Assembly: GCA_020627705.1 (NCBI GenBank)
Contig: JAHDGJ010000001.1
Location: 62,001-126,000, forward strand
From: Saprospiraceae bacterium
Lineage (GTDB): Bacteria; Bacteroidota; Bacteroidia; Chitinophagales; Saprospiraceae
Length of the DNA: 64,000 nucleotides
Direction: 5' to 3'
Every line of letters starts with the position of its first letter. Position 1 is the first letter of the stretch. A program made the translations under genes and the position numbers. The notes under the pieces are model-generated. The model was not told the origin of the DNA. It saw only the letters and a list, made by a program, of their open reading frames with translations, and did not search any database. Positions 43,768 to 52,363 of the stretch are shown here, piece after piece.

Positions 43768-43889
43768 TACAGAATATTGACGTTTTTAACATTTTATTAG
43801 TTACAAAATAAGTCAAATTAACATTTGTACTTGCTATGTATCACTAATAACTTCATCAAATCGTTAGATAATAAATATTAATTTGCGCA

Positions 43890-45467
43890 GTGCTTCGTAT
43901 CAAGCAGATAGATAAGTTGGTTTTCAATGGGTTTATAGGACCATACCTGTTGTCATTTTTTGTGGCCGAATTTGTTTTGATCATGCAATTTCTTTGGAAA
44001 CACATTGATCGGATTTTAGGAAAAGGCATAAGTTTCTTCCAAATCATGGAATTGCTTTTTTTCATGGCAATTAAGCTTATACCTATGGCTATTCCGTTGA
44101 CTATTCTTATTTCTTCTGTGATGGTGTTTGGTAATATGTCCGAGAAATACGAATTATCATCTATCAAATCTGCAGGGGTTTCCCTAATTCGAACCATGCG
44201 TCCTGGGCTGTATTTGGCGATTGCGACTGCTATTTTTTCGGCCTCTTGCTCAAATTTCTTTGTCCCCAAAGCAAATTTTGAATTTCAAACAAGATTCGAA
44301 CGGATCAAAAGAACAAAGCCGACCTTATCCTTTGAAGAAGGCATATTTAGTGATGACTTTAAGGGCTATGCTATTAAAATTGGAGAGAAGCATAAGGACG
44401 GAAAACAAATATCAGATATAATTATAGAAGACCATACCAATGCAGATAAAAGCCTGGTAAACGTTACCATTGCCAAAACAGGAGACATGTATACTACAGC
44501 CGATGGAAACTATTTTGTTATGAATTTGGTGGATGGAGAACAGTATAAGGATATCAAGTCTAAACCTGTCAAATCCGGAAGTAAAAACAAACGATCTGAA
44601 GCATTTATGAGAACAAATTTCAAACGATGGACTAAAGTCTTCGAAATGAGTGGATTTTCATTTAATGAAAACTTGTTTGAGTTAAACCGCAACAAATATG
44701 ATCTTTTGAATACATTTCAATTGCTAGATGGCTTAGATACCATTGATGCAAAAATTGATCGAAAAATTAATTCCAATCATATTTTATCCAGTAATAAACC
44801 GCAGCGTTCTTTATCAAAATATCAGAATCAGGAGATCAAGCAAAAAAAGGAATCAAGTATTCCTCCAAAAAACAGGGTAGACAGCCCAAAGGCCAAAGCA
44901 CTTAAATCATCTAATAAGACCAAAAAAGCTCAAAAGAAAAGAAAAGTTGAGGTAAAAGTAGGGCAAGTGGATTCTGTGGATGTTGGAACTGTGGCGTCTA
45001 TTTTGGAAACCTTAAGTACAAAGGATCAAGTAAGAATTTTAAAGAATACCAAAACCAAAATAAATTTTGTCAAGGATCGGGCAAGAAGATCCCAAAACTC
45101 AATAAAGGCATACAATGCCGAAAAAAATCGCTACACCTATAAACTTAATGAATCATATAGTTGGGCCTTAGTATGTATCATATTTCTATTTATAGGGGCT
45201 CCCTTGGGATCAATTATAAGAAAAGGAGGGTATGGCTATCCCTTACTTTTTGCTATTGTATTTTATATGCTCTTTATGATAATGGTTATTATGGGGCAAA
45301 AACTTTTGAAATCCAATTCTATTAATCCAATACTTGCGGCTTGGTTGCCTTGTATCGTACTGGTTCCTGTAGCCATACAGTTGACTTATAAAGCACGAAA
45401 TGATTCCAAGATGAATTCTATTGGATTTTTAGGAAAGCTAATGTCAAGATTTCAGTCTTCGAGCTAA
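43890..45467 (+). CDS. LptF/LptG family permease with basic insertion
   Basis: Inner-membrane subunit of the lipopolysaccharide export ABC complex (LptB2FG), or a paralogue. GTG 43890 starts 525 residues. Three N-terminal helices (for example YLLSFFVAEFVLIMQFLW, LLFFMAIKLIPMAIPLTI) and three C-terminal helices (from about residue 420, SWALVCIIFLFIGAPLGS) flank the periplasmic beta domain. Between about 300 and 375 lies a lysine-rich low-complexity segment (TKKAQKKRKVEVKVG) not found in Escherichia LptF/G. Which of LptF and LptG it is cannot be decided. No lptB is adjacent. Confidence 0.88.
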   Translation: MLRIKQIDKLVFNGFIGPYLLSFFVAEFVLIMQFLWKHIDRILGKGISFFQIMELLFFMAIKLIPMAIPLTILISSVMVFGNMSEKYELSSIKSAGVSLIRTMRPGLYLAIATAIFSASCSNFFVPKANFEFQTRFERIKRTKPTLSFEEGIFSDDFKGYAIKIGEKHKDGKQISDIIIEDHTNADKSLVNVTIAKTGDMYTTADGNYFVMNLVDGEQYKDIKSKPVKSGSKNKRSEAFMRTNFKRWTKVFEMSGFSFNENLFELNRNKYDLLNTFQLLDGLDTIDAKIDRKINSNHILSSNKPQRSLSKYQNQEIKQKKESSIPPKNRVDSPKAKALKSSNKTKKAQKKRKVEVKVGQVDSVDVGTVASILETLSTKDQVRILKNTKTKINFVKDRARRSQNSIKAYNAEKNRYTYKLNESYSWALVCIIFLFIGAPLGSIIRKGGYGYPLLFAIVFYMLFMIMVIMGQKLLKSNSINPILAAWLPCIVLVPVAIQLTYKARNDSKMNSIGFLGKLMSRFQSSS

Positions 45468-45470
45468 AAA

Positions 45471-45659
45471 TTACTCTTCTTTAAGACTGTTTAATTTTTC
45501 TTCTGTACTCCTAAGCTTGCTTCGGCATTCTTCGATCAATTTATACGCCCTAGTGATTTTGTGTTCTAATGAGTCTAGATCGATTTCTTCCGATTGCAAA
45601 TCAGATAGAATGTTTTGAAGCTCTTTAATAGAATCGTTATATGCTGTTTTTTTACTCAT
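45471..45659 (-). CDS. xseB: Exodeoxyribonuclease VII small subunit
   Basis: ATG 45659 gives 62 residues, the family's usual size; an upstream ATG at 45683 lies inside xseA and would add eight residues (GKKKQQF). The protein is the expected helical hairpin with SIKELQNILSDLQSEEIDLDSL and a charged C terminus. Exonuclease VII degrades single-stranded DNA as XseA with several XseB. It overlaps xseA by 8 bases and converges on the LptF/G gene with 3 bases between stops. Confidence 0.92.
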   Translation of the reverse strand: MSKKTAYNDSIKELQNILSDLQSEEIDLDSLEHKITRAYKLIEECRSKLRSTEEKLNSLKEE

Positions 45660-46881
45660 GAATTGTTGCTTCTTTTTGCCCATCTTTTAAAATTAGAAGT
45701 ACTTCTTTTTCTTTAGATAGCAATGTTAGGTCTGAAATATATTGGTCTGTTTCTTTTGATTTGATCATGGCATATCCGCGCTTCAAAGTATTGCTCGGAT
45801 GCAAAATGTTGATCATCTCTTCTGTCTTATTCAAATAATTCGTCAGTGTCGAGATGCAATTTTTACTGGATAAGAACAATTGATCTTCCAAGGAATTAAG
45901 TTTGGCCTGGTTGGTATGAATCAAATCTTTAGGAATAAATTTTAGTCTCTCTGAGTATTGTGCGAGAAGTTTTTTTTGTGCTTCTAATTTTTGAAATATT
46001 TGTTGAACTATTTGATCTTTTAAGAAAATTAAATTGGACTCAAATTCAAGATTTCGTTCCACAATAAATGTTGCTACAGCAGTAGGCGTTTTAATGCTTT
46101 TGAAGGAAACCAAGTCTGCGATCGTATTATCGATTTCATGACCGATTCCAGTTATGATAGGATGGTTGCAAAGTGCAATTGCTTTCCCAATTTTATACGA
46201 ATCATATCCCGATAAATCCACCTTCGACCCTCCACCTCGAATAATCACTACAAGATCAAAGGATTGATTCTCGATGTTTTGTAGGGCAGCTATGGTATCG
46301 TTCTCCACTTTAGCACCTTGTACTGCACAATCAAACAAAGTAGTATTAAAAGCATAGCCATAAGAATTGGATTCTAATTCAGCTATAAAGTCAGCATAAC
46401 CTGCTGCTTTCCCTGAAGAAATCACGGCAATGTTTTGTATCACAGTCGATAATTCCTGTTGAGTGTTTTTTTGTAGCAGATTTTCTTTCTCTAATTGCTC
46501 AATGATTTTTTGACGATTAAGCTCAATTTGACCCAAGGTATAGCTCGGATCAATATCTTCTATATTTAGCTTTAAACCATATCTTTCGTGGTATTCAATC
46601 TTTACTTTAAGATTTACCAAAGTTCCTTCTTGAAGAATTGAGTCTGCAAGTTTGCCCAGTTTCTTTTTTATAAATAACAGAGATTTAAACCAGATAATGC
46701 CGCTTGTTTGTGCAACGACTTGATTGGATTCTTGGTCTTTTTCTATTAAATCAAGATAAAGCTGTCCTCTTGATTCTTTACATTGGGAAATCTCACATTG
46801 TACCCATATAGATTCAGTGAAGTTTAAAGCAAGAACTTGCTTTATATATTGGTTTACTTCTAATAAAGAATACGCTTGCAT
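45652..46881 (-). CDS. xseA: Exodeoxyribonuclease VII large subunit
   Basis: A 409-residue nuclease subunit: N-terminal OB fold (about 1-100, with GQLYLDLIEKD), a catalytic domain with the ISSGKAAGYADFI and RGGGSKVDLSGYDSYKIGKAI motifs, the GIGHEIDNTIADLVSFKSIKTPTA stretch, and a C-terminal coiled coil that binds XseB. The end LKRGYAMI is typical. Length normal. It is first in a two-gene operon with xseB. Confidence 0.95.
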   Translation of the reverse strand: MQAYSLLEVNQYIKQVLALNFTESIWVQCEISQCKESRGQLYLDLIEKDQESNQVVAQTSGIIWFKSLLFIKKKLGKLADSILQEGTLVNLKVKIEYHERYGLKLNIEDIDPSYTLGQIELNRQKIIEQLEKENLLQKNTQQELSTVIQNIAVISSGKAAGYADFIAELESNSYGYAFNTTLFDCAVQGAKVENDTIAALQNIENQSFDLVVIIRGGGSKVDLSGYDSYKIGKAIALCNHPIITGIGHEIDNTIADLVSFKSIKTPTAVATFIVERNLEFESNLIFLKDQIVQQIFQKLEAQKKLLAQYSERLKFIPKDLIHTNQAKLNSLEDQLFLSSKNCISTLTNYLNKTEEMINILHPSNTLKRGYAMIKSKETDQYISDLTLLSKEKEVLLILKDGQKEATIHE

Positions 46882-46893
46882 TTTTAACGAATA

Positions 46894-46927
46894 AAGCCCT
46901 TATACTGACTAATAAGTATAAGGGCTT
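46894..46927 (-). terminator. Stem-loop after sucC
   Basis: Perfect 13-bp stem AAGCCCTTATACT / AGTATAAGGGCTT with an 8-base loop. On the minus strand it follows the sucC stop by 23 bases. The T run after it is short (TTTATT), but the stem is long, so it is a probable terminator. Confidence 0.75.
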
Positions 46928-46950
46928 AGGTTTTGAAGTAACATTAAGTA

Positions 46951-48156
46951 TTACCCTTCAATTAACTCTTTTACTTTATCAGCTGCCTCTTTTAAGAGGG
47001 TAGCCGAGTGTACTTTTAGTCCGCTGTTATCAATGATGTCTTTAGCGATATCAGCATTAGTCCCTTGAAGCCTAACAATTATGGGTACATCTATATCACC
47101 TATGTTTTTGTATGCTTCAACCACTCCATTTGCAACTCTGTCACATCGTACAATACCACCAAAAATATTGATCAATATCGCTTTGACATTTTTATCTCTA
47201 AGAATTATTCTGAATGCTTTTTCAACTCTTTCTGCATCAGCAGTACCACCAACATCAAGAAAGTTCGCTGGCGAGCCACCAGACAATTTAATGATATCCA
47301 TAGTGGCCATAGCAAGACCGGCTCCATTTACCATACAACCTACATTCCCATCGAGGTTCACGTAATTGAGACCATAAGAACCTGCTTCAACCTCGGTAGC
47401 ATCTTCTTCATCAGTATCTCTTAATTCTACAAGATTAGGATGTCTCATCAAAGCGTTATCATCCAAAGTGACTTTAGAATCTACGGCAATAATTTCATCA
47501 TGGCCATTCTTTATGCATGGGTTAATTTCAAATAAGGAAGCATCTAAACCAAGAAAAGCTTTATACAAGTTGCTGATAAACTTAGTCATTTCTTTAAAAG
47601 CCTTGCCTGATAAATTTAAGTTAAAAGCAATTTTTCTTGCTTGGAAGCCTTGTAGACCAAGCAAAGGATCAATATATTCTTTATGTACTAGATGAGGCGT
47701 TTCTTCCGCGACTTCTTCTATATTCATCCCTCCCTCCGTGGAGTAAATGATTACATTTTGTTTCTTTTGTCTATCCATCATGATGGATATATAATATTCT
47801 TTACAAGAATCAAAGGTGGGGACAAAACAGTCCTCTGTTACAAGAATTTTTCTCACCAGTTTTCCGGGCCCTTCCAAACCACCTGGAGTTTGAGGGGTCT
47901 TCAACATCATCCCCAATATATTGCCAGCATGTTCTTTTAATTCTTCTTCGTTCTTGGCAAGTTTAACACCGCCGCCTTTTCCTCTACCACCTGCATGTAT
48001 TTGAGCTTTGACCACACAAAATTCGGTCCCTGTATCTTCCTTTAATTTGTTGTATGCCTCTACGGCTTGCTCTACTGTTTCTGCTACAATTCCGTTTTGA
48101 ATTTTAACTCCAAAAGAGGCTAGCAATTCTTTTCCTTGATATTCGTGAAGGTTCAT
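46951..48156 (-). CDS. sucC: Succinyl-CoA ligase (ADP-forming) beta subunit
   Basis: TCA-cycle enzyme subunit carrying the ATP-grasp and CoA-ligase domains. The 401-residue protein starts MNLHEYQGKELLASFGV, with VVKAQIHAGGRGKGGGVKLA, the ESGxNIEEVAEETP-like region (EGGMNIEEVAE) and VNGAGLAMATMDIIKLSGG, and the C-terminal NIFGGIVRCD. Length is normal. No sucD follows, so the alpha subunit must be elsewhere. A -7 element and a terminator frame the gene. Confidence 0.97.
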   Translation of the reverse strand: MNLHEYQGKELLASFGVKIQNGIVAETVEQAVEAYNKLKEDTGTEFCVVKAQIHAGGRGKGGGVKLAKNEEELKEHAGNILGMMLKTPQTPGGLEGPGKLVRKILVTEDCFVPTFDSCKEYYISIMMDRQKKQNVIIYSTEGGMNIEEVAEETPHLVHKEYIDPLLGLQGFQARKIAFNLNLSGKAFKEMTKFISNLYKAFLGLDASLFEINPCIKNGHDEIIAVDSKVTLDDNALMRHPNLVELRDTDEEDATEVEAGSYGLNYVNLDGNVGCMVNGAGLAMATMDIIKLSGGSPANFLDVGGTADAERVEKAFRIILRDKNVKAILINIFGGIVRCDRVANGVVEAYKNIGDIDVPIIVRLQGTNADIAKDIIDNSGLKVHSATLLKEAADKVKELIEG

Positions 48157-48174
48157 TTTTCAATTTTAGCTCTG

Positions 48175-48182
48175 CAAAATTA
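48175..48182 (-). promoter_or_regulatory. Candidate -7 element for sucC
   Basis: TAATTTTG on the minus strand matches TAnnTTTG and ends 18 bases before the sucC ATG. The -33 position falls in the terminator of the next gene and shows no TTTG. Confidence 0.45.
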
Positions 48183-48196
48183 CGAATTAAACAAAA

Positions 48197-48219
48197 AAGG
48201 GTTCGAATTTCGAACCCTT
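48197..48219 (-). terminator. Intrinsic terminator of the M43 protease gene
   Basis: Nine-bp stem AAGGGTTCG / CGAACCCTT with an AATTT loop; on the minus strand it is followed by TTTTTT (48193-48198 complement). It lies 23 bases after the protease stop. Confidence 0.9.
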
Positions 48220-48242
48220 CTATTTATAATTTAAATTTGGAT

Positions 48243-49769
48243 CTATTTGTTAACAACAAAGCGCTTTACTAAGGTACCAGTTTGTGACTCAGCCTTAATA
48301 AAATATACACCTGAAGTAAAGTTTTCTATGGAAATAGTCTGCACAGAATTTCCAGCTTGAATGTTTTTATTGCCAAGTGTTTCAATACTTTTTCCATCAA
48401 CAGAAACGATGCTTAGTTTTAATTCTACTTCTTTATCTATATCTAAAGCTAGTTTTATATCTGTTGCACCCAATGTAGGATTTGGATATACCTGTATATT
48501 GTTCACTTCCTCAATCTCATTGGTCGATGAAGTACTGTTTCCTGTGAAAAATAGATTGGAATTAATTAGATCTAAACAATATCCAACTTCATTGACAGGT
48601 ATAACTTTCCAACCATATGTACTAGAGGGTTCTAAATTACTAACAAACAATTCATCCGTGTTTACTTGAATCCGATAATCAGCATCACCACTTATGACAA
48701 CAATATAAGAGTCCGCATTAGGAACAGGGTCCCAATCGAATAAAATCGAATTATAGGTGTCTACATTTTCTGCAACACTAGGATAAATTAGATTTGGCGC
48801 TTCTGTAATTTCGTTAAGATTGGGCGTGTAACCAGATTTAAAGTGTTGTTGTTGATTTGATCCTGAATTGATTCTACTTATATAGTCAGCATTCATAGCA
48901 TCAATCTGACCTTCGGTAAAATAATTATCTGTACAAGCGTTATATCCCATGATCAAATTAGGTATGCTTTCAATGAGTACTCCATTTCTATCTTTTACGA
49001 TACCTTCCCATGGGTTGTTACAAGTAAATATTCCATTCCCTCCATTTTGAGTAAATCCATAATCAGGAGGGGTATCACAAATTCGATCCCCAGTATTTGT
49101 ACAATTCGGGTCATCCATTATTTCTACAGGAACTGTTGGACTTTGTGAAGAGCTGATAGTAGTAATTGTGACCGTTTCACCGTATTGAGCAGGAGTGTAG
49201 GGCTCATCTTCCCAACCATAGTGAGGATGAGAAAGTGACAATAAATGCCCAATCTCATGTCCAGAGGTTTCACTATTTTCTTCAAGAAAATTTGATTTTC
49301 TTACAACTAACACATCAAGACCACCGGTGTAATAACCCGCAACATTGTCATCATGAGTAGCGGCGAGAATGTAGAAGTTTAAAACTCCATCAACTCGATT
49401 ACTACTCATTCCTCCTTGCACATTAGGTACGACATGATTAAACATGTCTGAATTATTGACGTAATTGAAAGATTCTACGTAAAACTGAAGACCTACTGGA
49501 ATATAAAGTTCATTCAATCTACACAATTGAAGGAATACACTTTCTTCGTTCATCCTCCCAACACCATCATCATCTGCAACCAAATGAAATACTATTGGAA
49601 TGTATTTAAAGTCAGGTGATCTTACTTCATGCGTATTTGCATATTTAACATTAGCTTCCAACCGCTCCATAAATTCTTCCGTCTGATGGGTTCCGCACCA
49701 ATGTTGAGCAAAACCGATAGAGCCTAGTATTGAAACTAAGAGTAGGGTTAAGTATATCTTTTTATTCAT
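48243..49769 (-). CDS. Secreted M43 (pappalysin-like) metalloprotease with T9SS type A sorting domain
   Basis: A 508-residue secreted protein. A signal peptide (YLTLLLVSILGSIGFAQ) is followed by a metzincin-type domain with HEIGHLLSLSH: H171, E172, H175 and H181 are zinc and catalytic residues, and the Met-turn is in NLIMGYNAC. The layout fits the M43 family (cytophagalysin/pappalysin-like). A fibronectin-like domain follows (about 320-400), then a C-terminal sorting domain with VYPNPTLGATDI and SGVYFIKAESQTG. It should be exported by T9SS and act on extracellular protein. The gene is single, with a promoter candidate shared in the region divergent from mdh and a good terminator. Confidence 0.93.
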   Translation of the reverse strand: MNKKIYLTLLLVSILGSIGFAQHWCGTHQTEEFMERLEANVKYANTHEVRSPDFKYIPIVFHLVADDDGVGRMNEESVFLQLCRLNELYIPVGLQFYVESFNYVNNSDMFNHVVPNVQGGMSSNRVDGVLNFYILAATHDDNVAGYYTGGLDVLVVRKSNFLEENSETSGHEIGHLLSLSHPHYGWEDEPYTPAQYGETVTITTISSSQSPTVPVEIMDDPNCTNTGDRICDTPPDYGFTQNGGNGIFTCNNPWEGIVKDRNGVLIESIPNLIMGYNACTDNYFTEGQIDAMNADYISRINSGSNQQQHFKSGYTPNLNEITEAPNLIYPSVAENVDTYNSILFDWDPVPNADSYIVVISGDADYRIQVNTDELFVSNLEPSSTYGWKVIPVNEVGYCLDLINSNLFFTGNSTSSTNEIEEVNNIQVYPNPTLGATDIKLALDIDKEVELKLSIVSVDGKSIETLGNKNIQAGNSVQTISIENFTSGVYFIKAESQTGTLVKRFVVNK

Positions 49770-49788
49770 TTCTTAATTGTTACTACTG

Positions 49789-49816
49789 TAAATGTACAAC
49801 AGCGGTTCGAGTCAAA
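49789..49816 (-). promoter_or_regulatory. Promoter candidate for the M43 protease gene
   Basis: On the minus strand, TTTG (49813-49816) then 16 bases then TACATTTA (49789-49796), one mismatch from TAnnTTTG. The spacing is a little shorter than the usual 19-21 bases. Confidence 0.35.
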
Positions 49817-49885
49817 TGTTAATCCCAACGACATAATTTGAGAGCTTCCGACCATATTTGAGCGAATTGTACCATTGAATATGAC

Positions 49886-49893
49886 TAAATTTG
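49886..49893 (+). promoter_or_regulatory. Candidate -7 element for mdh
   Basis: TAAATTTG matches TAnnTTTG exactly and lies 40 bases before the mdh ATG. TTG at 49867-49869 is 16 bases upstream, a possible -33 element at a short spacing. Confidence 0.45.
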
Positions 49894-49933
49894 TGGCAAT
49901 TTTAATTTAAAACATATTTAATCTATACATATT

Positions 49934-50866
49934 ATGAAAGTAACCGTTGTTGGAGCTGGAAATGTTGGGGCTACAGTCGCCAATGTATTAGCGCACAAAG
50001 ACATAGTTAAAGAAATTGTTCTTCTAGACATACGTGGAAACTTTGCCAAGGGCAAGGCTTTGGATAGTTGGCAGCAAGCGCCAATAGATTATTACAGTAC
50101 TTCACTCACCGGTACAGATAATTATAAGGATACTGCAGATTCTGATATCGTAGTTATTACTGCTGGAATTCCAAGAAAGCCGGGAATGAGTAGAGACGAT
50201 TTAATTTCTACAAATGCAAAGATTGTGGTTTCGGTTACGAAGTCCATAATGAAACATTCTAAAAACCCAATATTCATTATTGTTTCTAATCCATTAGATG
50301 TTATGACTTATGCTTGCTTTAAAGCAGCAGGATTGAAAGATTCAAGAGTATTTGGTATGGCAGGAATTTTAGATACTGCGAGGTATCGAGCATTCTTAGC
50401 TACGGCTTTAAAAGTATCACCTAAAGATATTCAAGCAGTCTTAATGGGAGGCCACGGAGATACCATGGTACCATTACCTCGATATACCACTGTAGCTGGT
50501 ATCCCTGTTACTGAAATGATCGACAAGAAAAAGCTAAATGCTATTGTTGAAAGAACAAAAAAAGGAGGAGGAGAACTAGTGAAATTGATGGGTACTTCTG
50601 CATGGTATGCACCAGGTGCCGCAGCTGCACAAATGGTGGAATCTATTGTAAAAGATGAAAACAGAATATTCCCTTGTTGCGCATATCTTAAAGGCCAATA
50701 TGGCATTAGAAACATGTATTTAGGGGTGCCTGTTCAACTTGGAAAGGAGGGAATTACCAGAATTATTAAGTTGGATTTAAACAAAACAGAGCAAAAAGCG
50801 TTGCTTCGTTCAAAGGATGCAGTTAAAAAAGTAATTGACTCCTTTAAGAAAATGAAACTCGTTTAA
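49934..50866 (+). CDS. mdh: Malate dehydrogenase
   Basis: NAD-dependent oxidation of malate in the TCA cycle. The 310-residue protein shows GAGNVG at 7-12, the acid LLDI after it that fixes NAD preference, ITAGIPRKPGMSRDDL, the active-site IVSNPLDVMTYACFKAAG region and GGHGDTMVPLPRY with the catalytic histidine. Fits the LDH-like MDH of Bacteroidota. The redoxin-like gene follows after 10 bases. Confidence 0.96.
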   Translation: MKVTVVGAGNVGATVANVLAHKDIVKEIVLLDIRGNFAKGKALDSWQQAPIDYYSTSLTGTDNYKDTADSDIVVITAGIPRKPGMSRDDLISTNAKIVVSVTKSIMKHSKNPIFIIVSNPLDVMTYACFKAAGLKDSRVFGMAGILDTARYRAFLATALKVSPKDIQAVLMGGHGDTMVPLPRYTTVAGIPVTEMIDKKKLNAIVERTKKGGGELVKLMGTSAWYAPGAAAAQMVESIVKDENRIFPCCAYLKGQYGIRNMYLGVPVQLGKEGITRIIKLDLNKTEQKALLRSKDAVKKVIDSFKKMKLV

Positions 50867-50876
50867 TAAATATAGT

Positions 50877-51392
50877 ATGAAATTAAGCCTAGATCTATTC
50901 ATCACAGACCAAGGAAATAGTGTTGTCGAAATTTCCAAAACCAAAACGGTTATGGTCGTGTTTTTGAGGCATTTTGGATGTGTATTTTGTAGAGAGGCTT
51001 TAATTGAGATTGGTAAGAGCAGATCAAATTGGGAAGAACGTAACATTCATTTGGTACTTGTTTATCCATCGGATAAAGCATCAGGTGAAAAGTATTTTTC
51101 TCAATTTGATCTTAACCAAATTGATTCGATTTCTGATCCTGAGACCAAATGGTACGAGCTATTTGGCCTGGTTAAAGGAAGCTTCACCCAGCTTTTTGGC
51201 TTAAAAACTATTATTCGTGGTTTTGAGGTGGCTGCAAATGGAACCTATCCGATGTTAAAACAAGTAGGTGATGGTTTTCAAATGCCTGGAATATTCCTTA
51301 TCAGAAATGGCCAAATAAGAGATAAGTACATTCATAAATCTGCGGGTGATAAACCGGATTATGAATCTTTATTGGACTGTTGCGCCGCATAA
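50877..51392 (+). CDS. Peroxiredoxin-like (AhpC/TSA_2) protein
   Basis: A 171-residue cytoplasmic protein of the peroxiredoxin-like 2/SelL type. The probable redox centre is FGCVFC at 34-38 (C35, C38), a CxxC arrangement instead of the single peroxidatic cysteine of classical peroxiredoxins. The C terminus ends DCCAA with adjacent cysteines at 168-169, which may form a metal site or disulfide. The family is linked to redox protection but without a firmly assigned reaction. It starts 10 bases after mdh and probably shares its transcript. Confidence 0.85.
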   Translation: MKLSLDLFITDQGNSVVEISKTKTVMVVFLRHFGCVFCREALIEIGKSRSNWEERNIHLVLVYPSDKASGEKYFSQFDLNQIDSISDPETKWYELFGLVKGSFTQLFGLKTIIRGFEVAANGTYPMLKQVGDGFQMPGIFLIRNGQIRDKYIHKSAGDKPDYESLLDCCAA

Positions 51393-51455
51393 ATACTTTA
51401 TCCTTTCTAACAATTTAGAACTTTATTCGTCGTTTTAAGGAAATATCCTTTCAAC

Positions 51456-52343
51456 ATGAGATTTACAGCACTTTTTTTATTTCTAACACATTTATGTGTA
51501 GCTCAAGTAAATGATCTTGATTTTTACGGGGACGCTATGCTCAATGCTGTTCAATACGATCACAAGGCCTATGCAGCAGATCGGTTTACTGAATTGTTTG
51601 AAAAAAAATTAAGCACGCCCGATTCCTTTAAGGATGAAATGAAAGACATTCAATGGGTTTCAAAAATGTATTCTTTAGATACATCGGTAAGGGTAATAAC
51701 TTATCAAATACAAGTAGCCGAAGATAGATTTAAGAGTTTTGGATTCTTACAAGAAAGCAATGGAACCCTAATCAAACTCAATGCAGTCAATGCTGAATTA
51801 GAAGATGACATAGAGTATTTGGATTTGGATCCTCAAAATTGGTATGGTGCCCTGTATTATAATATAATAGAAAGTGAAATCGATGGTACTACGTATTATT
51901 TACTCTTTGGATATGATGGGTATTCAAAATACGATCGAAGGAAACTTGTAGATGTTCTGTACAAAAATGAAGAGGAAGAATGGACATTTGGCTCTGAAAT
52001 ATTCGAAGTACAGAAGGAAGGAGAAAGAGCGGACGTCAAGAAAAGAATTCTTATTGAGTACTCTGCCGATTCGAATGTTACCTTAAATTTTCAGTCAGGA
52101 CTTGATATGATTGTTCATGATCATTTGATACGAAGGATAGGTTCTATGCCCGGCCAAGGGGCAACAAATCTTTCGGATGGCAGTTTGGTGGGGTATCAAT
52201 TAAAAGAAAGTAAGTGGCAGTATGTTGAAAGAATTTTTAACGACGTATTAGATGAGGCACCTTTCCCTCAACCAGTTTTGGGAACAGAGTCAGGAAAGGA
52301 CATACTTGGCAAAGGAGCTAAAAAGAAAAAGAAGAGAAATTAA
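51456..52343 (+). CDS. Conserved secreted Bacteroidota protein of unknown function
   Basis: A 295-residue protein with a short signal peptide (FTALFLFLTHLCVAQ). The mature part alternates helices and strands with repeated LEDDIEYLDLDPQNWYGALYYN and YYLLFGYDGYSKYDRRKLVDVLY blocks, the latter typical of a family I know only as uncharacterised. The C terminus is strongly basic (GAKKKKKRN), which is odd for a secreted protein. It is separated from the previous gene by 63 bases and converges on the TonB-like gene across a hairpin. Confidence 0.75.
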   Translation: MRFTALFLFLTHLCVAQVNDLDFYGDAMLNAVQYDHKAYAADRFTELFEKKLSTPDSFKDEMKDIQWVSKMYSLDTSVRVITYQIQVAEDRFKSFGFLQESNGTLIKLNAVNAELEDDIEYLDLDPQNWYGALYYNIIESEIDGTTYYLLFGYDGYSKYDRRKLVDVLYKNEEEEWTFGSEIFEVQKEGERADVKKRILIEYSADSNVTLNFQSGLDMIVHDHLIRRIGSMPGQGATNLSDGSLVGYQLKESKWQYVERIFNDVLDEAPFPQPVLGTESGKDILGKGAKKKKKRN

Positions 52344-52354
52344 TTCTCTTCTTT
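52328..52354. terminator. Hairpin between convergent genes
   Basis: Eleven-bp stem AAAGAAGAGAA / TTCTCTTCTTT with an ATTAA loop that contains the stop of the upstream gene. The right side leads to a T-rich run (TTTATTTTTT at about 52363-52372). The stem is purine/pyrimidine-biased and of moderate stability; it may serve either strand. Confidence 0.65.
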
Positions 52355-52363
52355 ATTGTCTGT

